From Channallabes apus (lineage: Eukaryota > Chordata > Actinopteri > Siluriformes > Clariidae): DNA of 64,000 bases. The notes under the pieces are model-generated. The model worked only from the letters and a program-made list of their open reading frames with translations. It did not search any database and was not told where the DNA came from. Where the stretch lies: contig JAMASW010000060.1 of the NCBI GenBank assembly GCA_030522415.1, positions 1 to 64,000 on the forward strand, in the 5' to 3' direction. Below are positions 19,524 to 28,520 of the stretch, one piece after another (position 1 is the stretch's first letter; each line of letters opens with the position of its first letter). The position numbers and the translations under genes are program-made.

Positions 19524-21045
19524 TTAAAACTTTATCTCGTCACACCATAGGTCGAACATTCGCTGTGCAGTTTGTCGTGACCAGTGAATGCCGTCTTTTT
19601 CTACCTGAAAATGTAATTCATTTAAAATGAGCAGTGGGTACCCATTCTCTTCAATATAACTGTTAAGAATTTTAAGATTTTGCTGCTCCTGTGAAGACAA
19701 AACATCAGAAAATTGAATTAATGGTGTGTATATGGTTGCATTTGGAAATGTCTTCCATGCCGCCCTCCATAGACCCTGTAACTGCTTAATAGCTGTCTTT
19801 TGTGGATGTTGTGCTCTGTTGTTCAATCCTACTGCCAAAATGACTTTCTGTGTCTGTGGATGGGGATGTAATTTGCATAAAATTTTGGAAATGTGTGAAA
19901 AATTGGCTCCCGGAAAACTGTCTACTTGTACATTACTGTCCTTGATTTGGGGGATTCTGCAAAGATTCGAATCCCCTTATAAAAACTATTGGTTTGTGTA
20001 TTTTTATAGACCAATCAACCCCTTTTCTCTCTGTATTAATATGTCTGTATGGTTTATTCTGTAAACTGACCTTGTCTACAATGTCACCGCCTGAGGAGTC
20101 AGGAGACGAACACTCGGGTTTCAGCGCCATGTATGATTCTAGAGAGTTTGATTCAGAATGGGTCTTTAAGAGAGATTTCTCTTTGATGTTCCCAATCATC
20201 CTGATCACTCTCCGATCATTGGTTGCTTCATCCGAGCTGGTCTCCCCCTCCCCAGACGTGAGACCTGTATCCAAAGAGAAACCATCCGTTACACACTTGT
20301 TTTTCATCACTTTATCAGTAGGATTTCGCAACAGTACAGGACTCACCTCTCTATGGTGTACTTGGGCTTGGATTTCGATTTCCTTTCTGGTGATACTAGT
20401 GCATTCTGTAACAGGAGGAACCAAACCCGGTGAAGAGGTAGGTGGTGTATCAGTCATTAATGCATATTTAATGTTGTGGTTATGCTTTTGTGTCTGTGTC
20501 GGGTTCGTCTGTCTAAGGACAGCGGCGTGTAGTGGTGGGCCAGGATCCCTCGGAGGAGTAATTTGTTTCTCAATTATGGAATCCTTACAGATAGTTAGAG
20601 TGCTCTCCTTTAATTTGTGTTTAAACCTTGCCCTGGCCCACTTCACCGCCACCGCCCATTCCGGCTCAATGAGCTCCCTGATATGTTTCATGAGGTCCGC
20701 AATCACTTGTGTGTAGTGTTCTAATAAAATGCCCATATTATTACTCATCCAAGCTAATGTGTTTTGTTTGAGTTTCTCCAGAGTCCCGTCATGTGGCGAA
20801 GCAGGTTTTATGAACTGTGTCAGTTTATTCGACCGTTTGCGCATCCCTACCGGAAAAACTCCTGTCCTTATTGCATTGCCCATTATATCTGAATGATGTG
20901 TCGCTTGTATGAATTTAAAATAATGTTTAATTAAAATTTTATTTAACCCGTAATTTGTGTTAACCGTATGAGGCTGCACATGTTCCCCACTCCCAGTCTC
21001 TGACTGAATATCTAAAATGGCAAATCTGTTATGCAATTCCACCAT
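19524..21045 (-). pseudogene. PLE family 2-like ORF1 relic with frameshift at the SGNH nucleophile
   Basis: Minus-strand relative of the family 2 ORF1. The ATG at 21045 opens the same MVEL..NRF start. The shared Lys-Pro-Ala region (LTQFIKPA) and the conserved VDW segment follow. At about 19977, one extra base relative to family 2 breaks the frame exactly at the GDSN block, and the SGNH domain continues in another frame (19524-19838) to a normal end with DGIHW. No ORF2 follows. The upstream part stops at telomeric repeat at 21265. It could be a 5'-truncated, ORF2-deleted copy or a non-autonomous derivative. Confidence 0.85.
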
Positions 21046-21264
21046 CTTGACCTTCCAATACCAATAGAATGTGACCACTAACCAAACTTTTTGAAGATTT
21101 TCCAAATCGTCTCAGTCCTTTCAGGCTCCAGAAGAATGTAGTCTTGAAGCTTGCGTTGATCTTATTCCAGGTTCTGGATATAAGTTCTGTGATGCCTTGG
21201 TTTAAGGATTCCACCACAGCTTCAGACCGGCTTAAGGAGGGGGAGAGGTCAAAGAGATAAAAAC

Positions 21265-21297
21265 AACCCTAACCCTAGGGTTAGGGTTAGGGTTAGG
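21265..21297. repeat. Telomeric repeat inversion point (CCCTAA then TTAGGG)
   Basis: Reads aaccctaaccctagggttagggttagggttagg: C-rich repeats switch to G-rich repeats at CCCTAGGG. This is the opposite of an end-to-end telomere fusion, which reads TTAGGG then CCCTAA. It separates the minus-strand relic from the inverted family 2 3' arm. Confidence 0.9.
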
Positions 21298-21869
21298 ATT
21301 AAGAATAGAGTTTAGGTAATTCCCACTTTTGGGTTTAAATTGCACTGGCAACATCTTCCACTTCCGGTGAAATCTTTTGTCTACCACTGAGACCAATATA
21401 AGGCACTCCTTAATCTGGAAGATAATCTATATGGGAAAAGGGAGGGAAAAAAACCTTAATTAAAATACTTCAGCAAATAAGACGGTAAAATAGGGTTCCA
21501 AACACTTAGGGATTCAAAAAAACAGGTTTATGGAAAATTGAGGATAGGAAAAACAGGGTTATGGTTAGGAATGGGAATGGGACTTGGGGATCAAAGAAAT
21601 AAAGGTTAGAAAAACTAAAGGTTATGATTAGGGATGAGGGGTCTGACGACCTAGAGAAAGAAAGGAGAAAAAAAATATATTCCACAAGCTGAAAGGTTAT
21701 GGTTAAAATTAAAAACACCTAGGGATTCAGAAAAACAGGTTTATGGAAAATTGAGGATAGGAAAAACAGGGTTATGGTTAGGAATGGGAATGGGACTTGG
21801 GGATCAAAGAAATAAAGGTTAGAAAAACTAAAGGTTATGATTAGGGATGAGGGGTCTGACGACCTAAAG

Positions 21870-21900
<31 letters not shown>

Positions 21901-22383
21901 GGGAAATAATATTTCAGAAACTGAAAGGTTATAGTTAAAATTGGAAAGGACAAAAAAAAGAAAAAAAGGGGGGGGGGGAGGAGAGTTAAAATACTTCAGC
22001 AAATAAGACGGTAAAATAGGGTTCCAAACACTTAGGGATTCAAAAAAACAGGTTTATGGAAAATTGAGGATAGGAAAAACAGGGTTATGGTTAGGAATGG
22101 GAATGGGACTTGGGGATCAAAGAAATAAAGGTTAGAAAAACTAAAGGTTATGATTAGGGATGAGGGGTCTGACGACCTAGAGAAAGAAAGGAGAAAAAAA
22201 ATATTCCACAAGCTGAAAGGTTATGGTTAAAATTAAAAACACCTAGGGATTCAGAAAAACAGGTTTATGGAAAATTGAGGATAGGAAAAACAGGGTTATG
22301 GTTAGGAATGGGAATGGGACTTGGGGATCAAAGAAATAAAGGTTAGAAAAACTAAAGGTTATGATTAGGGATGAGGGGTCTGA
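21277..22383 (-). repeat. Inverted, 5'-truncated copy of the family 2 3' end
   Basis: 21277-21985 is the reverse complement of 27806-28516, the end of the family 2 3' UTR, including the terminal telomeric repeats. 21987-22383 repeats about 400 bp of the same arm once more. Inside, a segment of about 120 bp (aggtttatgg to ggggtctga) occurs four times, against twice in the right arm. PLEs are often preceded by a partial inverted or direct copy, which is the simplest reading. Poly-A/poly-G runs at 21870-21903 and 21951-21979 match poly-C/poly-T in the other arm. Confidence 0.85.
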
Positions 22384-22607
22384 AGTGCCATTGGACACTT
22401 CCGTTGATTTTATCCATAAGATTTTTTAATAGGTGTGAACTCCATTTTCTAGAGAAAACATGGTTTTCAGTGGGGGACTTCTTTTTTGAAAATGAGATGT
22501 TCAAGGTGGAGGACCCAAGGTGGGAAACCAATTGGGGAGGATTAAGGCGGGATCATCTTTTTGGAGGGAAAATTTCAACCACAGAGAAAGCTGCTCCTTG
22601 TTAACAA

Positions 22608-22669
22608 CCAATTACAAACCAATCAAGTTTGTCCGTATGTTTTTACAAGCACACGTTTAGGGATAAATA
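22608..22669 (+). promoter_or_regulatory. Candidate promoter of PLE family 2
   Basis: Two CCAAT boxes (22608-22612 and 22619-22623) and a TATA-like gataaata at 22662-22669. The spacing would start transcription at about 22690-22700, right at the hammerhead. Motif-based only. Confidence 0.45.
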
Positions 22670-22697
22670 GAGGCCTAGTTTCTCAGACATAACTGTT

Positions 22698-22739
22698 AAA
22701 CCTCTGAGGAAGCATCATCTGATGCGAAACGTCAGGTTT
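22698..22739 (+). ncRNA. Hammerhead-ribozyme-like motif, PLE family 2
   Basis: CTGAGGA core at 22704-22710, stem II GCATC/GATGC with loop atct, then GAAACGTC at 22726-22733. Stem I pairs AAACCT (22698-22703) with AGGTTT (22734-22739). Expected cut after C22733. Stem III is again reduced to A-CG-U, and the extra A before stem II is present. Sequence differs from family 1 outside the core, so the pairing is kept by compensating changes, which argues for function. Confidence 0.75.
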
Positions 22740-23442
22740 TTTCAAGTTTTTTCCTTGATTTACTGTTAAAAAGTTCTTGAAATGCTATTTTTATTCTGCC
22801 TTTCCTCCAATTGGAGGTTTTTTAGTGTCCCCTTTTGAAAGTTTTTTAAAATGAAGAAACAATAAAGATTGCTATTTTTTATTTTTAACTACGGGGAGAA
22901 TTCATGAAGGACCCCAACAGATCGGACAGACACCAGGAAGAATAAAAGGAAGAAGTATCTTTTTAATTTTTTCCAGAGCTCTGGGTTATTATTTTGATTT
23001 AGTTTTTTTCCATTTTTGCTTGTTTTTTTGCTTTGTTGTGTCAGATCTTCTTCCTGCCTCCCCTTGTTTTTTCTCCCCCCTCCAGCACATCTCTCCTTTT
23101 TCATTATTTCTTCTCCCAAGTTTGTCGGGGGAACAGCAGTGGACCTTGATCAGCACATTGGGGAACTTATGACTGTGGGGGACATTGCAGCTAATACCAA
23201 TTTACAAGCAACACTCTGACACATCGGAGAGTGAATACAGGCGAGAACAACTCCAAGTAATCGCTGTAAGGGGGGAATATCCACTGGGCTTCAATCGAGT
23301 TCTTTGGAATGGACATGATCAACACCAGCTGAACTGCAGGGCTCTTCCAGAGCTGAGGGGTGTGGACTGGAATATCATCTTCAACAAAGTAGGGGGAGCT
23401 TTTCTCTTTTATACCTGGTTTTTGTTACATTTGTTATTAAAT

Positions 23443-24981
23443 ATGGTGGAATTGCAGAATAGATTTGGCATTTTTGAGAATCAATCAGATTCAGGAAATG
23501 AGGAACATATAAGGCCTCTTACATCACTAGATGAACATCGTACATTTGACAAGATTTTAACTAAAAATTATTTTAGACTTGTACAAGTAACTCATCACAC
23601 AGACATAGTGGAGCACTCTCTACAAACGGGAAGTTTTCCATTGGGTATGTCTAGACAGGTCAATAAATTGACACAATTTATAAAACCAGCATTGCCACAG
23701 GATAACACTCTTGACAAGATCAAACACAATACAGGCACTTGGATGAAGAATAATATGCAGATTTTGTTAGAACACTATACACAGATTACAATAAACCTTA
23801 TGGAACATATTAGTTACTTTAGCAACCCAGAGTGGGTGGTGGCAACGAGGTGGGCTAGAACTAGGTTCAAAGGGAAATTAAAGGATAACATCTTGGCTAT
23901 TTGTAAGGATAGGATTCTGAACAGACAAGTCCATCGGATGGACGGTCCTGGCCCAGCTTCGTATGCTGCCGTACTTAAACGGGTTAAGTCTCCACGGGCA
24001 CATAATCAAAGTTCGGGACACATTACATCAATCATTGACGATTCACATAGCTCACATTCTAGAAGGTCACCTTATCTGAACCCTCTTCCTATAGGACCTA
24101 AGAACATTCATGGAAGGGAGATCACAATCGAAGCACAAGTACATCACAGTGCTGTGAGCCCAATAACTCCAGTTGAATCTAAACATCAGAAAATACCATA
24201 TGCTAAGAGTGTAATGGGTATGTCTTGTCTTGAAACAGGTCACGAGTCGGAGGAGGCGGGGATGGACTTGACGGTGGGGGCCGGTGATTGTAAGGGGATA
24301 AGGATGATTGGGAAAATCGAAGAGAAGAAATATTTCTCAAAAACCCTAACTGAATCCACCTGTCTGACATCACATATGGCTCTGAATCCTTCTTGGTCAT
24401 CCTCGGCCTCATCGGACGAGGACCTGATGGATGGATCTGACATCTCAGCTAGACCGTACAGGCACATTAACACCCTTAGGAAGGGGGTAGATTGGAACAT
24501 TACAATAAGTAAGCCAATTGTTTTTATAGGGGATTCGAATCTCAGTCGAATCCCAAAAATAAAAAATAAACAGATACAGGTAGATAGTTTCCCGGGAGCC
24601 AATTTTTTACATATATCTAAACTTTTACAAAAACAGCAGCCACATCCACAAACACAAAAGGTAGTCTTGTCAGTGGGTTTAAATAACAGGGGGAAGCATC
24701 CACACAAAACGGCTATAAAACAATTACAGGGTATGTGGAGAGCAGCAAAGGAAATTTTTCCAAATGCTTCAATCTATACACCAATAATCCAATTTTCAGA
24801 CCGGTTAGACTTGCAGGAGCAGCAGACTCTGGAGTTGATCAATAGATATATTGAGTCCCATGGGAATCCATTGCTGGAATTGAATAAATTGCTGTTTGAG
24901 GTGGAGAAAGATGGCATCCACTGGTCACTGAAGACAGCACAAGGTATGTTTGACTCGTGGTGTGATCAGTTAAACTTTTAA
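23443..24981 (+). CDS. PLE family 2 ORF1: Lys-Pro-Ala region plus SGNH/GDSL-type hydrolase domain
   Basis: 512 residues from the ATG at 23443. The frame is open from 23185, but the minus-strand relic is conserved only from this Met (MVELxNRF), so I choose it. Residues about 60-160 share with family 1 the motif IKPA and the following Trp-containing helical stretch (W..N.. LLEHY, W....WAR.R). A Ser/acidic linker leads to a conserved VDW segment and the SGNH domain: GDSN with Ser365, PGA block, GLNN, and Asp490-x-x-His493. It lacks the long Arg/Lys-rich N-terminus of family 1. The function in retrotransposition is unknown; RNA or membrane-lipid related roles have been discussed for such ORF1 esterases in LINEs. 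Confidence 0.83.
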   Translation: MVELQNRFGIFENQSDSGNEEHIRPLTSLDEHRTFDKILTKNYFRLVQVTHHTDIVEHSLQTGSFPLGMSRQVNKLTQFIKPALPQDNTLDKIKHNTGTWMKNNMQILLEHYTQITINLMEHISYFSNPEWVVATRWARTRFKGKLKDNILAICKDRILNRQVHRMDGPGPASYAAVLKRVKSPRAHNQSSGHITSIIDDSHSSHSRRSPYLNPLPIGPKNIHGREITIEAQVHHSAVSPITPVESKHQKIPYAKSVMGMSCLETGHESEEAGMDLTVGAGDCKGIRMIGKIEEKKYFSKTLTESTCLTSHMALNPSWSSSASSDEDLMDGSDISARPYRHINTLRKGVDWNITISKPIVFIGDSNLSRIPKIKNKQIQVDSFPGANFLHISKLLQKQQPHPQTQKVVLSVGLNNRGKHPHKTAIKQLQGMWRAAKEIFPNASIYTPIIQFSDRLDLQEQQTLELINRYIESHGNPLLELNKLLFEVEKDGIHWSLKTAQGMFDSWCDQLNF

Positions 24982-24983
24982 GA

Positions 24984-27164
24984 ATGGAGACGTGTACCAA
25001 TCTTTCACACTCCAATGTTTTTAACCTGTCTAAGACATTCCATTTGTCCCAGACGGAGAGACGGTTGCTGGAGAAGGGTCTGACGTTTATTCCGAAACCG
25101 GGGGAGGTAGACCCTGGGGTTTTGTTCGGGGACGTCCATGCTTTTAATAGAAAATTGAAAATTTTGGATCATTTTAATTATGAGACTCGTTCAGTGGTAA
25201 CTCCGTTTATTAATAAGTCTGATTGGGAACCGTCACTGGACTCATGCAATACACCCATTAAACAACTGATTCATAAGAATTATAGGCTCCTAAGGGGGGA
25301 ACGGCAGACAAATGGTCGAGATAATTTATCACCGGGACAGAGGAGGGCGATTCGTTCTCTTAAGTCCAATAGAGATATAGTGATTAAACCAGCGGATAAG
25401 GGATCAGGGATAGTTATTTTGGATAAAACGCAGTACATGTATGAGGCTAAGAGACAGTTGCACAATAGGGATCACTATAAACCTTTAACACATTCACTAC
25501 AGATAGAAACTAAATGCAAGATACAGAAGATTCTTGACGAGATGCATCAGGCTAAAATCATCACTACAAAACAGAAACACTATTTGATGGGTCTGGATCA
25601 CCCGCGACAAAGACTATTTTATTTGTTACCAAAGATCCATACTTCTTCGGAAGCATGGACGATACCGGGAGAGATCCCCAGGGGGCGCCCCATAGTGTCT
25701 GACTGCGGGAGCGAGTCTTACCATATAGCTCAGTATATTGATTATTTCCTAAATCCGATTTCCCAAAAACATGAGAGCTACTTAAGGGACACGTATGATT
25801 TTATTGATAAATTACGGAGTGTTATTATGCCGACTTCTGCTTTCTTTTTCACGATAGACATCAATAGTCTATATACAAACATCTCGACGGAGTTGGGGAT
25901 AAAAGCAGTCAAAGAAACGTTCAGGAGGTTTCCTGATGCGTCTAGACCGGATAAATACCTAATACAACTACTGGAAATTAGCCTCAAACGTAATGACTTT
26001 GAGTTTGACTCTCAAATCTATTTGCAGATCCAGGGTACGGCTATGGGCAAAAAGTTTGCTCCAGCTTATGCAAACATCTATATGGCGAGTTGGGAGAGAA
26101 CTCTATTTGCAAAGTGTCATTTAACACCTTTCTTGTATTACAGATATTTAGACGATGTTTTTGGGATCTGGCAACATGGCTGGGAGGAGTTCGAACACTT
26201 TATTGAGGTGGTTAACACGCATCATAAAAACATAACGGTCAAGTACAGTACAAATGACAATGCTATCACATTTTTGGACACCACAGTGTTCCGGGGAGAT
26301 GTTTTAGAGAACTTTAGTGCACTTAAAACAAAGGTGTACTTTAAGGATACGGACACGCATAGTCTATTACATAAATTAAGTTTTCACCCTAGACATACAT
26401 TCAAGGGAATAATCAAGTCGCAATTAATTCGATTTCATCGCATTTGCACAGAGAAAGAGGACTTTCAAGAGGCGACCGCTGTTCTCTTTGATGCTCTTAG
26501 AAATAGGGGATATAGTAGGAGATTTCTCCGCCACATAAAGTCCACTACAATTAATTACATCGAGACTCGTGCTCCGGGAGTCAGGTTACCGGATCCTGTA
26601 CATGTCATTCCTTTAATCACCACCTATTCTTCACAATCACAACACATAAATAGAGGAATAAAGAGGCTTTTTAAAGACACTCAAGCACAGGTATTGGGAC
26701 TGCAGAAATATAGAATCATATCGGCTTACCGTAAAAATAAAAATCTAAAGGACATCTTGTGTAGCTTTAAGTTCACCTCTGCAATTCTCCAGCGGCCGTC
26801 CCCTTGCGAGTACTATTTTAAAAAAGTGACAAGGATGCATGGTATTCCGATTAACCCGTATCTTAATCTGAACACACACAACATCGTGTATAGCATAACT
26901 TGCGGACTATGCGGGAAGGGATACGTGGGGGAGACTAAAAATACCCTCAAACTGAGGTTACAGCAACATGTATATAGCGTCACTAAAAACACCAAAAAAA
27001 CATTATTGACAGAACATTTTAAACAGCATGACATAAAAAATTTAAAAATTTCGGGTCTGGAAGCTAATTTTATGTGGACAGGGAAACAGAGGAAAAGAAA
27101 AGAAAAGGTTTGGATAAACAGATTGAAAGTATGGGTTCCCATGGGACTTAATGAAATTTTTTAG
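24984..27164 (+). CDS. PLE family 2 ORF2: reverse transcriptase with GIY-YIG endonuclease
   Basis: 726 residues; the ATG lies 2 nt after the ORF1 stop and in its -1 frame, fitting termination-reinitiation. IVIKPADKGSGIVILD block, LPKIH and GRPIVSDCGS segments, motif A Asp292, motif B GTAMGKKFAPAYANIYM, motif C YLDD with Asp390/Asp391, then the GIY-YIG domain with CGLCGKGYVGET and EKVWI near the end. Length and all key residues agree with family 1; no break is seen. Confidence 0.95.
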   Translation: METCTNLSHSNVFNLSKTFHLSQTERRLLEKGLTFIPKPGEVDPGVLFGDVHAFNRKLKILDHFNYETRSVVTPFINKSDWEPSLDSCNTPIKQLIHKNYRLLRGERQTNGRDNLSPGQRRAIRSLKSNRDIVIKPADKGSGIVILDKTQYMYEAKRQLHNRDHYKPLTHSLQIETKCKIQKILDEMHQAKIITTKQKHYLMGLDHPRQRLFYLLPKIHTSSEAWTIPGEIPRGRPIVSDCGSESYHIAQYIDYFLNPISQKHESYLRDTYDFIDKLRSVIMPTSAFFFTIDINSLYTNISTELGIKAVKETFRRFPDASRPDKYLIQLLEISLKRNDFEFDSQIYLQIQGTAMGKKFAPAYANIYMASWERTLFAKCHLTPFLYYRYLDDVFGIWQHGWEEFEHFIEVVNTHHKNITVKYSTNDNAITFLDTTVFRGDVLENFSALKTKVYFKDTDTHSLLHKLSFHPRHTFKGIIKSQLIRFHRICTEKEDFQEATAVLFDALRNRGYSRRFLRHIKSTTINYIETRAPGVRLPDPVHVIPLITTYSSQSQHINRGIKRLFKDTQAQVLGLQKYRIISAYRKNKNLKDILCSFKFTSAILQRPSPCEYYFKKVTRMHGIPINPYLNLNTHNIVYSITCGLCGKGYVGETKNTLKLRLQQHVYSVTKNTKKTLLTEHFKQHDIKNLKISGLEANFMWTGKQRKRKEKVWINRLKVWVPMGLNEIF

Positions 27165-28520
27165 CTTGATATGATTGGGATAAAAGGAAAGTATCATTAT
27201 GTGTGGAGTATGGTATTTTTTTCTTGTTGTTTGTTATAAAATAAATTATTTAGTATTTAAATATATCTATAGGTCCTCTTTTTATATATATACATTTCTT
27301 GGAAACTTGTACACAGGAGGATGGCGAGGAATAGCATTTTTAAACAAACGAGTTTGAGCCCTAAACAGGTCGTATTTGGAACCAGAGGAATTGTTCCCTT
27401 TTTAGATGTGTGTGTGTGTGTGTGTGAACGATTGATGTGAGGATATAATCAGCACTTTTAGTACCTCGGTACTCTTTGTATTTTATAGCACTTGTCCAAC
27501 AAAAGCACTTTTTTTTGAACAATTATCTAGTGGCTCCAAAGACTGGGAAGACAACCGATGATCATCCTGAGAAAATGAGCAAAACTTGGTTTGGTTTTGA
27601 ATTTTATCTCCATCCTATAGGGGGAGATGGGTGTGGGATATGGTACATATAGGTGAGAGTATTTTTAAAAAGGAAATATATTGAAGAGGAAGTGTATGTG
27701 GAGGTGTGTAGCTATGCATGTGTATTTATGGATGTATACATGGTGATACTGGTAGATCAACGACAGCCCGAGTTCCAGATTTTTTCTTTTTACATTCCTT
27801 CCCTCTCTCTCCTCCCCCCCCCCCTTTTTTTCTTTTTTTTGTCCTTTCCAATTTTAACTATAACCTTTCAGTTTCTGAAATATTATTTCCCCCCCCCCCC
27901 CTTTTTTTTTTTTTTTTTTTTTTCTTTAGGTCGTCAGACCCCTCATCCCTAATCATAACCTTTAGTTTTTCTAACCTTTATTTCTTTGATCCCCAAGTCC
28001 CATTCCCATTCCTAACCATAACCCTGTTTTTCCTATCCTCAATTTTCCATAAACCTGTTTTTCTGAATCCCTAGGTGTTTTTAATTTTAACCATAACCTT
28101 TCAGCTTGTGGAATATTTTTTTTTCTCCTTTCTTTCTCTAGGTCGTCAGACCCCTCATCCCTAATCATAACCTTTAGTTTTTCTAACCTTTATTTCTTTG
28201 ATCCCCAAGTCCCATTCCCATTCCTAACCATAACCCTGTTTTTCCTATCCTCAATTTTCCATAAACCTGTTTTTTTGAATCCCTAAGTGTTTGGAACCCT
28301 ATTTTACCGTCTTATTTGCTGAAGTATTTTAATTAAGGTTTTTTCCCTCCCTTTTCCCATATAGATTATCTTCCAGATTAAGGAGTGCCTTATATTGGTC
28401 TCAGTGGTAGACAAAAGATTTCACCGGAAGTGGAAGATGTTGCCAGTGCAATTTAAACCCAAAAGTGGGAATTACCTAAACTCTATTCTTAATCCTAACC
28501 CTAACCCTAACCCTAACCCT
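27165..28520 (+). repeat. PLE family 2 3' UTR ending in telomeric repeats
   Basis: 27165-27805 is AT-rich with a GT microsatellite at 27409-27425. 27806-28516 is the right partner of the inverted arm, with poly-C/poly-T runs (27811-27924) and two copies of a 120-bp segment rich in cctaaccata/taaccct variants. 28494-28520 reads CCTAACCCTAACCCTAACCCTAACCCT. The next base starts a truncated L2 LINE. Confidence 0.85.

Larger units (their letters stand above)
22384..28520 (+). mobile_element. PLE family 2, apparently complete copy
   Basis: Order: CCAAT/TATA promoter-like segment, hammerhead-like motif, long 5' leader, ORF1 (SGNH), ORF2 (RT plus GIY-YIG), a 1.36-kb 3' UTR ending in (CCCTAA)4. The family is clearly related to family 1 in layout but strongly diverged in protein. 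Both ORFs are intact. The left limit is where the inverted arm meets unique sequence (ggggtctga/agtgcc), so the true 5' end could be slightly different. Confidence 0.85.

Noticed and set aside
20000..20716. 240-residue plus-strand frame
   Set aside because: It is the antisense of the PLE ORF1 relic.
21265..21297. Ancient telomere-telomere fusion site
   Set aside because: A fusion reads TTAGGG followed by CCCTAA on one strand; here the order is reversed, so two PLE 3' ends or a snap-back explain it better.
21500..22383. CRISPR-like array
   Set aside because: The repeats are long (about 120 bp), adjacent and telomere-derived, part of a PLE 3' end in a eukaryotic genome; no repeat-spacer pattern.
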